A stretch of DNA of 12,415 bases from JAGTVG01 sp964389805 (GTDB lineage Bacteria > Bacteroidota > Bacteroidia > Cytophagales > Cyclobacteriaceae), in assembly GCA_964389805.1 (NCBI GenBank), contig CAYMFU010000272.1, positions 1-12,415 of the forward strand. The letters run 5' to 3'. The notes beneath the pieces were generated by a model, which was given only the letters and a program-made list of their open reading frames with translations, was not told the origin of the DNA and did not search any database. Both the position numbers and the translations under genes were made by a program. Every line of letters starts with the position of its first letter. The first letter of the stretch is position 1. Shown piece after piece: positions 1-7,232 of this stretch.

Positions 1-242
1 ATTATGGCAGCACGGGTGTATTTCTTACCTATTTAAACCGGGACTGGTTTGCAATAGAGCAGTCGATTTATGTGAATGTTGGAAATGGTAGCATGGTATA
101 TTCCGATCTTTTTAAAACCAGGCCCCTCGCCTCCGTTGGCACAGGATTCAAAGCCTGGCTCCCCATGATCCCCTGGCTGGCGGTAAGTGTATATTTCACC
201 TATTCCAAGAATAAATCGAATTGGTTCCAGTTACAGTTCTAA
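1..242 (+). CDS. Outer-membrane beta-barrel protein, C-terminal 79 residues (partial)
   Basis: An open frame enters from the left edge (codons begin at base 3) and stops with TAA at 240-242. The visible residues alternate hydrophobic and polar side chains in short strands rich in Tyr, Phe and Trp, for example SVYFTYSKNKSNWFQLQF at the end. The last residue is Phe, the usual ending of outer-membrane barrels recognised by the BAM machinery. This fits the last few strands of an integral outer-membrane protein, possibly of the Omp85/surface-antigen or TonB-dependent type, but too little is present to choose a family. The start lies outside the window. No strong terminator follows it. Confidence 0.6.
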   Translation, partial: YGSTGVFLTYLNRDWFAIEQSIYVNVGNGSMVYSDLFKTRPLASVGTGFKAWLPMIPWLAVSVYFTYSKNKSNWFQLQF

Positions 243-485
243 CACACATATAGAATTCCTGGCAACTAATCTCAGATGTTTGTCTTTTATCTTTCAGCTT
301 AAATGTCCGGCATAGGATCCTCAATAGAACACAGGATCTTAAAAAAGATTCTCCAATAGGTGGAAATTAAATTATGAACCCACTACCTTAGATCTACCAT
401 TCACTACATAAAGCAGGGGGCGTAGGTATGGATAAGTTAAGCAATGAATTCGCATTGAAAATTAAATATTAAAATATTATTAACT

Positions 486-944
486 ATGAAAACCTTAAAA
501 TCGGTAGCCTTTTTTATAATCGCGATATCCACCTTATTCACTTCAAGGGTATTTTCACAAACCAATATTGAGCAAGACATCAAAAGCATACTTACAAATA
601 TGTGGGATGCCATAGAAAATAAAGATATAGATGGGTATGCTGCACATTTGCATCCTGATTTCACCTCTTTTGGTGAAAATGATATATTTCTAAATGAAGG
701 CAAGGATCTTGAGGTAAGAAACGCTGCTAACTGGACCTCAAATGTCAAATCCATACATACCGACATGCATAATGCCCAGGTTACGGTCAAGGAAAATGTT
801 GCATGGATTACCTATTACTGGACTGATTATGGTGAAGAAAGTGGCCAATCCTTTTCCTCAAAGGGAAAGTCAACGAGAATTTTCGTAAATGAAAATGAAA
901 GATGGCTTTGCATCCATGCGCATTTTACCCTGATAGAAAACTAG
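486..944 (+). CDS. Secreted NTF2/SnoaL-like (DUF4440-type) protein
   Basis: This is a 152-residue protein. Residues 1-25 form a signal peptide (basic MKTLK, a hydrophobic stretch, cleavage near VFS-Q), so the product should be periplasmic or secreted. The mature part has the order of an NTF2-like cone fold: an N-terminal helix (IEQDIKSILTNMWDAIENKDIDGY), the family-like stretch HPDFTSFG, then beta strands ending with WITYYWTDYG and a Trp-containing ERWLCIHAHFT strand. Length matches the SnoaL/DUF4440 group, whose members are small ligand-binding or isomerase-like proteins with varied substrates. No catalytic residue can be assigned. The stop is 29 bases before the next gene, so the two are probably co-transcribed. 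The leader is A/T-rich with no Shine-Dalgarno sequence. Confidence 0.75.
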   Translation: MKTLKSVAFFIIAISTLFTSRVFSQTNIEQDIKSILTNMWDAIENKDIDGYAAHLHPDFTSFGENDIFLNEGKDLEVRNAANWTSNVKSIHTDMHNAQVTVKENVAWITYYWTDYGEESGQSFSSKGKSTRIFVNENERWLCIHAHFTLIEN

Positions 945-973
945 TATACCTCAAAAAATCAAATACATTTACC

Positions 974-1933
974 ATGAAAAGAAGACATTTTTTGAAGAAT
1001 TCCTTTGTAGCTGGATCGGCAATGGCATTAACCGGCTCCTCCCTATCGGCATTCACCAATTCGAAATCAACAGACATCGGCATGCAATTATACAGTATGT
1101 CTAAGGCACTTTCTGAAGATTTTACCGGAACCGTGGAGATGCTGGCTGAGGCAGGATATAAAAATCTTGAATTTGCCGGTCCCTATTATTTCAGCCCGGA
1201 AGAAGAAATTAAAAACGATATCCTGATCCAGCAGATGGGATTGAAGGGTTATGGCTATTATAACTACACGCCAGCGGAACTCCGTAAATTTCTGGATGAT
1301 CTCGGCCTGACTTCCTATTCTGCCCATGTATCAATTCAATCTCTGGAACATGATATCGATGAAATATTGAAGGCTGCAACAACGATCGGCCATAAATATC
1401 TTATATGCCCAATGACTTTAGGACCGGATATTGACACATATAAAAATGCTGCTGATAAGTTCAATAAGATCGGTGAATCCTGTAAAAAAGCCGGCATTAA
1501 GTTTGGCTACCACAATCACAGCCAGGAATTTCATGATTTTGATGGCGAAAGACCTATCGATGTGTTAATAGAAAGAACAGATCCGGGCCTGGTAATATTT
1601 GAGCTCGACCTTTTCTGGACAACCGTTGCGGGAGTCGACCCAGCTAAGTTCATTAAAAAGCATGCCGACAGGATCAGGTTAGTACATATCAAGGATATGG
1701 CCAGAAAAATGGATGCGCCATCAACAGACTGGCGTGTTTTTACTGATATGAGCATTGGACGGGAGATATTGACTAATCAGACAATTGTGGGTGAAGGTAT
1801 AATTGACTTTAAAAAAATACTGAACACAGCAGAAAAAGAAGGGATACGACATTATATCATTGAAAGCGATTTCCCTCCTGATCCAATTGGGTTCGCGAAA
1901 AAAAGCATCACAAACCTGAAGTCTATCATCTGA
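974..1933 (+). CDS. Tat-exported sugar phosphate isomerase/epimerase-like TIM-barrel protein
   Basis: This 319-residue protein belongs to the xylose-isomerase-like TIM barrel family (AP_endonuc_2, PF01261), which includes sugar epimerases, IolE-type dehydratases and hydroxypyruvate isomerases. ATG at 974 is chosen because it begins MKRRHFLKNS, a twin-arginine signal followed by a short hydrophobic run; an in-frame ATG at 902 would overlap the previous gene and bury this signal. Visible family motifs are GYKNLEFAG (E66), GYHNHSQEF (H180, H182, E185), FELDLFW (E210, D212), LVHIKDM (H238, D241) and YIIESD (E297). These acidic and His residues are where the family binds its divalent metal and substrate. 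Export suggests action on a periplasmic sugar or sugar-derived product. Similar Tat-tagged TIM barrels are common in Bacteroidota carbohydrate loci, including some for keto-sugars. The substrate is not readable here. Confidence 0.85.
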   Translation: MKRRHFLKNSFVAGSAMALTGSSLSAFTNSKSTDIGMQLYSMSKALSEDFTGTVEMLAEAGYKNLEFAGPYYFSPEEEIKNDILIQQMGLKGYGYYNYTPAELRKFLDDLGLTSYSAHVSIQSLEHDIDEILKAATTIGHKYLICPMTLGPDIDTYKNAADKFNKIGESCKKAGIKFGYHNHSQEFHDFDGERPIDVLIERTDPGLVIFELDLFWTTVAGVDPAKFIKKHADRIRLVHIKDMARKMDAPSTDWRVFTDMSIGREILTNQTIVGEGIIDFKKILNTAEKEGIRHYIIESDFPPDPIGFAKKSITNLKSII

Positions 1934-2101
1934 GGATTTTATATCTGAAAATCAATCCTTTGAAGGTCTATAATTCGGGTTATTTAATTTGCACAGGGAA
2001 GGGATGTCATTTTACCATTATTAAATTCAGCTTGATCTCTTTTGGGCCCATAAATAAACAGGGAAACTCTCTTTTTACCTCTCCATTACTAGTTGGAATC
2101 A

Positions 2102-2755
2102 TTACGTATTGTCTCGCTCAATATATTTTGATACACTTTTACTAGGGGGTATACCTTCTTTTAACAGCGGATCGGGAACAGGCTGTTGTGTCCTCATTTG
2201 AAAAGGTACTTCTCCGGCCCAGACATTAAGCTCATAATCTTCCTTATCATCGACAGGGGGGCCGGTCCTGACCTTTGCAGAAGCTTCAATGATCGGGATG
2301 GATAGTACTGTGGTTGCTTTTAATTCCTTCTGGTTAGGTCCTCGAACTTCCTCCCAGCGCTGGGAGATTATCTGATCGGAAACTGACTTTAACCCGATCA
2401 GCTTTTCCCCGGGATCGGTTACCAATTCAGCTGTACCAAAAAGGATCACTGAACGGTAATTCATGGAATGATGGAATGCTGACCTGGCCAGAACCAGGCC
2501 ATCAATGTGAGTAACAGCAAGCGAAACCTCAATGCCTTCCTGCAAAGACTTTAATAAACGACTTGTTGTGGCCCCGTGAATGTATAACCTGTCTTTATGC
2601 CGACCATATAACGTGGGTATTACCACCGGATGATCATCATGGATAAAACCTACATGACACAAAAAATGAGCATCGAGTATAGCATAGATTGACTCAAGGT
2701 CATATTGACCTCTGACAGGCACACGTTTTACCTTAGTTCTTTTTGTAGGCTGCAT
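2102..2755 (-). CDS. Pyridoxamine 5'-phosphate oxidase-fold flavin-binding protein
   Basis: This 217-residue cytoplasmic protein matches the pyridoxamine 5'-phosphate oxidase-related, FMN-binding split-barrel group (Pyridox_ox_2 type, which includes Nim-like proteins). The typical order is visible: a helix (YDLESIYAILDAHFLCHVGF), strands with HPVVIPTLYGRHKDRLYIHG, then the helix SRLLKSLQEGIEVSLAVTHIDGLVLARS, a MNYRSVILFGTAELV strand pair, and a C-terminal KVRTGPPVDD...VWAGEVPF segment common in this group. Members bind FMN or F420-like cofactors and catalyse assorted reductions; few have known substrates. There is no signal peptide. The start codon lies 5 bases after the stop of the membrane protein gene, so it is the third gene of an ABC transporter operon, which is an uncommon pairing. 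Family assignment is firm; the reaction is unknown. Confidence 0.85.
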   Translation of the reverse strand: MQPTKRTKVKRVPVRGQYDLESIYAILDAHFLCHVGFIHDDHPVVIPTLYGRHKDRLYIHGATTSRLLKSLQEGIEVSLAVTHIDGLVLARSAFHHSMNYRSVILFGTAELVTDPGEKLIGLKSVSDQIISQRWEEVRGPNQKELKATTVLSIPIIEASAKVRTGPPVDDKEDYELNVWAGEVPFQMRTQQPVPDPLLKEGIPPSKSVSKYIERDNT

Positions 2756-2760
2756 AATTA

Positions 2761-3864
2761 TTATTTTTTCTGATCAAAAACAGTCTCAAAGGTATAATAT
2801 CCCTTTCTATATAAATAAAATGATAAGGCGCAAAATATTATAAACATAAGAGCTGAAGGAAAATCAAACAGCAGAATCAAAACAAGGATAATACTTCCCC
2901 AGAATAATCGAATAATAAATTTCTGTAAATCAAAATTAAAATATACCTGGGCAGCATATAGAAAGAGTAAAATCGATAATGCATTAAGAACGTGAATGCT
3001 CAGGCTTCCGGCAGTGACAACATCAATGAAATTTCTGTATATAATAATTATCTCTGGCAGACACAATATGATCAGGACAATAAATACTTGAAACAGGACA
3101 ATTGGTGCTTGCAAAGGTAAATTCCTGAATACATTAAGTTCGATATTTAAAAACCTGAATAATCCATATGCAATAAATGCATTTGATATAAAGGTTAGTG
3201 GTAATATTACAGCTGCGAACCGGTTATAATTATCTATTGTATCAATAAGTAATATAAATATCAACAAAAGGCCGATTGATAACAGTTTACTGAGAAGCAG
3301 ACTTAAAAAGTTCCTTGAAAAAAATTGCCTTAAGGAAAACAGAATAACCGGGAAATCAAGATAACCAGGAAGATTCAACCGGATTAAATGATGGTATCTC
3401 TTTTCTAAAGGATGAATAATATATCGATTTAAAACAATTGAATAAATGAGAATTCTTGTGAGTGTAAAGAATAGAATGATCAACCCTACAATAAAATTCC
3501 CAGTTGTCAGAGCTATGGATAATAAAAAGAAAGAATATAACAGCACCGGAACCAGCAGGTAAAGAATGACTATAATTAGGTGCCCTATTCGTTTTCTTAC
3601 TGTGACAAATAATAAATCCTGCAAAATCCGGTTCCTGTGATGAGATACCCAGGGAATACTGAAGCGAAGTGTCAGACCTTCATAAGCAAGAAGGCCAATA
3701 TATGGATATATAAGATTTAATGCATTGCTTGTAAAAAACCTGGCAATGGCTACATGTTCCTCCCCTTTCAGCAAACCAGCAGCCAGCAAAAAAACAACAA
3801 ACAAAAATCCGGAATATGCTTTATAAAATGGATATACCCACGATTGTATAAGAAACCTGGTCAT
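2761..3864 (-). CDS. Polytopic membrane protein, probable ABC exporter permease subunit
   Basis: This 367-residue protein is very hydrophobic, with roughly ten predicted membrane helices (near residues 18-36, 46-63, 95-118, 123-145, 185-207, 216-238, 255-275, 285-307, 315-335 and 336-352). Charged patches such as HHRNR, VRKR and HPLEKRYHH lie in the loops. I do not recognise a named permease family. Its role is inferred from position: the ATG overlaps the TGA of the upstream ABC ATPase gene (ATGA), which is typical of translationally coupled ABC subunits. It would form the membrane channel of a transporter, most likely an exporter, since no substrate-binding protein is encoded nearby. The flavoprotein gene starts 5 bases downstream. 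Ile, Leu and Phe dominate the composition, as expected for a membrane protein in an AT-rich genome. Confidence 0.75.
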   Translation of the reverse strand: MTRFLIQSWVYPFYKAYSGFLFVVFLLAAGLLKGEEHVAIARFFTSNALNLIYPYIGLLAYEGLTLRFSIPWVSHHRNRILQDLLFVTVRKRIGHLIIVILYLLVPVLLYSFFLLSIALTTGNFIVGLIILFFTLTRILIYSIVLNRYIIHPLEKRYHHLIRLNLPGYLDFPVILFSLRQFFSRNFLSLLLSKLLSIGLLLIFILLIDTIDNYNRFAAVILPLTFISNAFIAYGLFRFLNIELNVFRNLPLQAPIVLFQVFIVLIILCLPEIIIIYRNFIDVVTAGSLSIHVLNALSILLFLYAAQVYFNFDLQKFIIRLFWGSIILVLILLFDFPSALMFIIFCALSFYLYRKGYYTFETVFDQKK

Positions 3865-4490
3865 TTTTCAATCTGTAACTTATGGTCCCTGATAACATAA
3901 ACTTTTTTGAAATCAAGATCTTCCTGAACGAGTTCATGGTGAGAGGTAATGATGAAATTAACCCCATGATTAACTTTTTGCTCGATGAATAGAATAAGGT
4001 TTTTTTCAGACTCTTTATCTATAAAAGCAAATGGCTCGTCAAGTAAGACCCAGGATACTTCACCAGTCAAGGCAATGCATAAAGAAAGTTTCTTTAACAT
4101 ACCCGCAGAAAATCCTCCAATAGCCTGATTTTTAAAAGAACTCACACCGAAATAATCCATTAGACTATTAACCTTTTCCTTACTATAGTTCCTTATCTGT
4201 GCAACGAAATTCAGCATATCAGAGGCTGTTAGAAAGACCGGATATACAGGCTCAGCCTCGCTGTAAGTAACTTTTCGTCTGACTTCAACAGGATTTTGCT
4301 TCAGGCCTTCTCCATTAACCTGAATATCTCCCTTGAATGGTATGATTCCGGCAATAGATTTAAGCAGGGTGGATTTTCCCGAACCATTTTGACCTTTAAT
4401 CCAGTGAATGCCATCAGAAATAGAAAGTTCTGAAATGGAAAGAACTTCATGTCTGCCGTAGGATTTAGAATAATTTAAAAAATCAATCAT
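3861..4490 (-). CDS. ABC transporter ATP-binding protein
   Basis: This compact 209-residue nucleotide-binding subunit would energise the membrane protein encoded downstream. Visible motifs are Walker A GQNGSGKST (residues 33-41), the signature loop FSAGM (127-131, in place of LSGGQ) followed by LKKLSL, Walker B WVLLDEP (147-153, catalytic E152), a D-loop FIDKES and the H-loop TSHH (His182). The Q-loop region reads TYSEAEPVYPVFLT with Glu where Gln is usual; some Bacteroidota exporter ATPases carry a similar SEH-type sequence. The family is the ABC-2/bacteriocin-like exporter type. The substrate is unknown. The stop overlaps the start of the permease gene by four bases, so this is the first gene of the operon. 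No clear promoter was identified in the spacer upstream. Confidence 0.93.
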   Translation of the reverse strand: MIDFLNYSKSYGRHEVLSISELSISDGIHWIKGQNGSGKSTLLKSIAGIIPFKGDIQVNGEGLKQNPVEVRRKVTYSEAEPVYPVFLTASDMLNFVAQIRNYSKEKVNSLMDYFGVSSFKNQAIGGFSAGMLKKLSLCIALTGEVSWVLLDEPFAFIDKESEKNLILFIEQKVNHGVNFIITSHHELVQEDLDFKKVYVIRDHKLQIEK

Positions 4491-4651
4491 TGATTCTAAT
4501 TACGTTACTATTACAAACAAGGTTAATAGATTTGTTGGTATAATATATTCTGGATGATCAAAAAATAGATTCGGATAACCCGGAACCGGATTTTCAGACT
4601 AAAAAAAATGAATTCTCCCTACTTTACGGATAATGTCCCCATTCAAAATAG

Positions 4652-4846
4652 TTATCTGTTTGATCTCATCATATCAATCATAGGGCATAATATCCCGAAA
4701 ATTAAAGCGAATTGAAAGGCTGTTCCCCAGCTGCATTCAGCTATACCTTCAGAGAAATAGTTCCAGCCCAGTGAAACTATGGAAGCTATTATAAATGTGA
4801 TCATAAAGACCACACTGAACTCGATAATAAAAGATTTCGTATTCAT
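4652..4846 (-). CDS. Small two-helix membrane protein, function unknown
   Basis: This 64-residue protein starts MNTKSFIIEF and has two hydrophobic helices, about residues 8-28 and 42-58, joined by the loop LGWNYFSEGIAECSWGTAF. The end MRSNR is basic. I believe similar short proteins with a KSFIIEF start, a W-N pair and a W-x-T-x-F stretch occur in other Bacteroidota, which supports a real gene, but I cannot name a family. By the positive-inside rule both ends would lie in the cytoplasm. It is transcribed in the same direction as the ABC operon but 161 bases upstream of it, so co-transcription is possible and unproven. The A/T-rich 274-base spacer upstream shows no other gene. Confidence 0.6.
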   Translation of the reverse strand: MNTKSFIIEFSVVFMITFIIASIVSLGWNYFSEGIAECSWGTAFQFALIFGILCPMIDMMRSNR

Positions 4847-5120
4847 GATCTTTACGTTAAGGTTCTACATATATAACAATATTCAAAATAAAAAAATTCT
4901 TAAAAAATTCGAATATTATCTACAATTAATTATGAATCTGCTATTTATTGGCATTATTCTTTAAATTTTTTCAATTATCAGAATGGAATCAACCAGAATT
5001 CAGATATCGGCACAGGGTGATTTAAGACGATTGATGATAGCTCTGTAATAACTCAAAACAGGATTTAGAAATACAGCGTACCGGCAGATGGACTTTCAAT
5101 ACAGATCTTTTTCCAATAGT
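4847..5120. other. A/T-rich spacer, no gene seen
   Basis: This spacer lies between the end of the AraC-type gene and the start of the small membrane protein gene, both on the minus strand. It should hold the promoter of the latter. A 7-base inverted repeat AATATTC/GAATATT (4878-4884 and 4911-4917) surrounds long A runs, but in such A/T-rich DNA this is weak evidence. No convincing -33/-7 pair, RNA gene or complete reading frame is seen. Confidence 0.4.
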
Positions 5121-6092
5121 TTATTTTCTGTATAGCGTTTCGGAAGGCAGTTCACCAAATATTCTCTTATAATCCTGAATGAATTGGGAGGTATGCCAGA
5201 AGCCATAGCGCAGGGCGATTTCGAAGATCTTTGTGCTCTGAGGAGCACTCTTCAATAATTCTTCTCGAACAAAATTCAGATTTTGAGATTTTACATATTG
5301 AAGAGGCGTTAAGCCCGTAAAATATTTAATGGCATATTGAAAGGTTCTTTCACTGCATGCAAGATATTCGCATAATACGTCAGAACGATATTCAAAACCC
5401 GGGTTTGAGATGATATACTCTTTGAACTTTTTAAAAATCCTCAATCGATTCGATTTATCAGGCCGATATCTGACAGGCAAGGTTTTATAACTTAGAATTA
5501 CTTCGTCCACTAGTCTATTCATGTTTTGATCGAATATCTGATTCAATTGTCCCGGATCATTTGACATTGAATGGAGTGCAAAAAAATCATGAAAATGTTG
5601 GCGAATATGCTGCATCCTTTCACTTTCCAGTTTGATATGATCTTTGTGAATATCTTTATTCAATAAATTCCAATCATACTGCATCCTGGCAGCCTTCTCA
5701 ACAAGCATGGATTCAGGAACTGAAAGCACAAAAACACTGAATCCCGGTTTTGAAGTAGCCTCCAGCTCAGCCTCTAAGGGGAAAATTCCAATCTGACTAC
5801 CATTCACATTATTTTTCCTCCAGTAAAATTGCTGATCGTTATTAGCAGGTATCCAAAAAGTCCGCATACCTTGTGGGGGTGCTCCTTTTTGTTCAAGAAT
5901 ATCCATGAAATCAGCTTTTATTAGTAAAAAATCCGGGGCGTAAATACGATCCAGATGCACTTTAAATTTGGTATTCTTATTCAACTTTCTTAATTCCACG
6001 TCCCAGGGTCTGGCTACAATATCGAAGTGATCTATATCATCAGATTCAATTGAGTTTTGTAAGAATTTAGTTTTAGTGTTGAGATCTAACAT
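5121..6092 (-). CDS. AraC-family transcriptional regulator
   Basis: This is a 323-residue cytoplasmic DNA-binding protein. Roughly residues 1-200 form a sensor domain like the AraC-binding-like domain (AraC_binding_2), with the stretch GMRTFWIPANNDQQFYWR and an acidic, hydrophobic core; the ligand is not known. The C-terminal hundred residues hold both helix-turn-helix motifs of the AraC DNA-binding domain: YRSDVLCEYLACSERTFQYAIKYF, then the LTPLQYVKSQNLNFVREELL linker helix, then TKIFEIALRYGFWHTSQF with the family ending DYKRIFGELPSETL. The GFWHxxxFxxDYKxxFGExPS pattern is strongly conserved in this subgroup. The gene is divergent from the coiled-coil/sulfatase cluster, so local control of that cluster is a reasonable guess. 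A candidate promoter sits about 30 bases upstream of the ATG. Confidence 0.92.
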   Translation of the reverse strand: MLDLNTKTKFLQNSIESDDIDHFDIVARPWDVELRKLNKNTKFKVHLDRIYAPDFLLIKADFMDILEQKGAPPQGMRTFWIPANNDQQFYWRKNNVNGSQIGIFPLEAELEATSKPGFSVFVLSVPESMLVEKAARMQYDWNLLNKDIHKDHIKLESERMQHIRQHFHDFFALHSMSNDPGQLNQIFDQNMNRLVDEVILSYKTLPVRYRPDKSNRLRIFKKFKEYIISNPGFEYRSDVLCEYLACSERTFQYAIKYFTGLTPLQYVKSQNLNFVREELLKSAPQSTKIFEIALRYGFWHTSQFIQDYKRIFGELPSETLYRK

Positions 6093-6120
6093 TTGCGGAA
6101 TCTTGATATAAGTGAATCTT

Positions 6121-6153
6121 TAAAATTAATAAATTTGAATTCATTATCAAAAA
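6121..6153 (-). promoter_or_regulatory. Candidate Bacteroidota-type promoter of the AraC-family gene
   Basis: Read on the minus strand, TTTTTG (6153-6148) is followed after 19 bases by TAATTTTA (6128-6121). This resembles the Bacteroidota -33 TTTG and -7 TAnnTTTG elements, with seven of eight positions matching in the -7 element. The spacing also fits. Transcription would begin near 6114, about 20 bases before the ATG at 6092. The A/T-rich setting makes chance matches possible. Confidence 0.4.
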
Positions 6154-6178
6154 TGTGTACCTATGTTGCCTAGGGGTA

Positions 6179-6207
6179 GTTGGCATGTCCCCCTTCGAAA
6201 GGCCAAC
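6179..6207. promoter_or_regulatory. Inverted repeat GTTGGC-N17-GCCAAC in divergent spacer
   Basis: Perfect 6-base arms (6179-6184 and 6202-6207) frame a 17-base centre that contains five C residues and CCTTCGAAAGG. A nearby GGGG (6173-6176) could alternatively pair with the C run. This is a G/C-rich island in an otherwise A/T-rich spacer between two divergent genes, so it may be an operator, perhaps for the adjacent AraC-type protein, or a small RNA hairpin. It lies about 80 bases upstream of the coiled-coil gene and 25 bases beyond the candidate promoter of the regulator. Confidence 0.4.
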
Positions 6208-6284
6208 AGATTAATAATTTCTTAATCATTAACAAATTATATAATTATTAGTTTTCATTATGAAATCATTTACTTAGAATCATT

Positions 6285-7043
6285 ATGTTAATTGCCACCG
6301 CAACATTAATATCCATGTTATTATTTGGAGGTCCTGAAGAGATGTTTCTTATAGGTACCCTTGAGAAGGGTATAAAGAAAGAAATTACTGATAAAGACCG
6401 GCAAAAGGAGATTAAAAGTATCATTTCTGCCTATAAAAAAAGAGTGAAGAACTATAAGAAGATAAGAAAAATCCAGAAAAAAGAACTCGCAGCATTATTT
6501 AGTTCCAAAAAATCATCATCTGATGATTTTTCCTCTCTTTATGATGAGATGATTCTTACTTTGCAGAACCTCCAGATGGAAACGATTGATTCCAGGATAC
6601 AGTCACTTGAAATGATCACAGATGAAGAATGGAAAAATATGATTCAGAGGGAAAAGGATAGGTTGATAAAGGAGGAAACTAAAGCATCAAAAAGCAAAAA
6701 GAAAGATAAAGAGCCGAAACCCTTCTCGAATTTGGAGGAAGTCATTAAATCCCTTAACCTGGATAACCAAAATGAACAGGAATCGCTGCAACAATTGGAA
6801 AAAGTGAGAAAAAGTTATAATGACTTAGTGCATACGGTTCAGGATTCAAGGAATAAGTTCAGTCAGATCATCCGGGACAGAAATTCCTCCAGAGCTGAAT
6901 TGGAATCAGTGGGAAATTGGAATAATGAAATCAAAAAGGATGCTTATTTTAATCTGGTTCACCTGCATAAAAGGCTTTCCGAAAATGTTCCTGATGAAAA
7001 CTGGGCTAAAGTGGCAAAGGAGTTTGGCAAAATAATAAATTAG
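6285..7043 (+). CDS. Membrane-anchored or exported coiled-coil protein, function unknown
   Basis: This is a 252-residue, highly charged, Lys-rich protein. The first about 25 residues (MLIATATLISMLLFGG...) are hydrophobic and may be a signal peptide or membrane anchor, without a clear cleavage site. A long helical, probably coiled-coil region follows at about 30-70 (TDKDRQKEIKSIISAYKKRV...), then a second helix at about 80-125, a flexible basic linker (KASKSKKKDKEPKPFS) and two C-terminal helices up to KEFGKIIN. No enzyme motif or named domain is recognised. An upstream ATG at 6260 soon meets a stop, so 6285 is the only good start. The sulfatase gene begins 189 bases downstream in the same direction, and the AraC-type gene is divergent. 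A scaffold or envelope role is possible but is only inference. Confidence 0.7.
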   Translation: MLIATATLISMLLFGGPEEMFLIGTLEKGIKKEITDKDRQKEIKSIISAYKKRVKNYKKIRKIQKKELAALFSSKKSSSDDFSSLYDEMILTLQNLQMETIDSRIQSLEMITDEEWKNMIQREKDRLIKEETKASKSKKKDKEPKPFSNLEEVIKSLNLDNQNEQESLQQLEKVRKSYNDLVHTVQDSRNKFSQIIRDRNSSRAELESVGNWNNEIKKDAYFNLVHLHKRLSENVPDENWAKVAKEFGKIIN

Positions 7044-7064
7044 AAAGACTACAAAGATTTGCCA

Positions 7065-7100
7065 ATTATAATTACATGCCTGAATGATCATAATTATAAT
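7065..7100 (+). terminator. A/T-only inverted repeat after the coiled-coil gene, possible hairpin
   Basis: ATTATAATTA (7065-7074) and TAATTATAAT (7091-7100) are perfect 10-base inverted arms around a 16-base loop, starting 21 bases after the stop codon. It could act as a weak terminator or as a protein-binding site before the sulfatase gene. There is no G/C in the stem and no T tract after it, so a classical intrinsic terminator is doubtful. Confidence 0.25.
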
Positions 7101-7232
7101 GAAAATTGAGGAAAATTAATATCTAACGAATTACATATGGGATAAAAACCTAAAAATTAACTTAGACTGAAATTTTTCCAAACTTCGAAATAATAACTAT
7201 TATCAATATTTAACTTAAACACAAAATCTAAA

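Noticed and set aside
333..352. Possible hairpin GGATCTT/AAGATTC after the first barrel gene
   Set aside because: The stem has a mismatch and there is no T tract, so a terminator is not supported.
437..790. Open frame on the minus strand over the NTF2-like gene
   Set aside because: It lies opposite a gene with a signal peptide and a clear fold, and its own sequence has no recognisable domain.
1934..1953. GATTTT/AAAATC repeat after the isomerase gene
   Set aside because: A 6-base A/T-rich stem is expected by chance at this composition.
1960..2145. Short + strand open frame after the isomerase gene
   Set aside because: It needs a TTG start, overlaps the end of the flavoprotein gene on the other strand and shows no domain or signal.
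6235..6246. Perfect palindrome AATTATATAATT before the coiled-coil gene
   Set aside because: It is made only of A and T in very A/T-rich DNA; it may overlap a promoter, but no -33 element is placed correctly.
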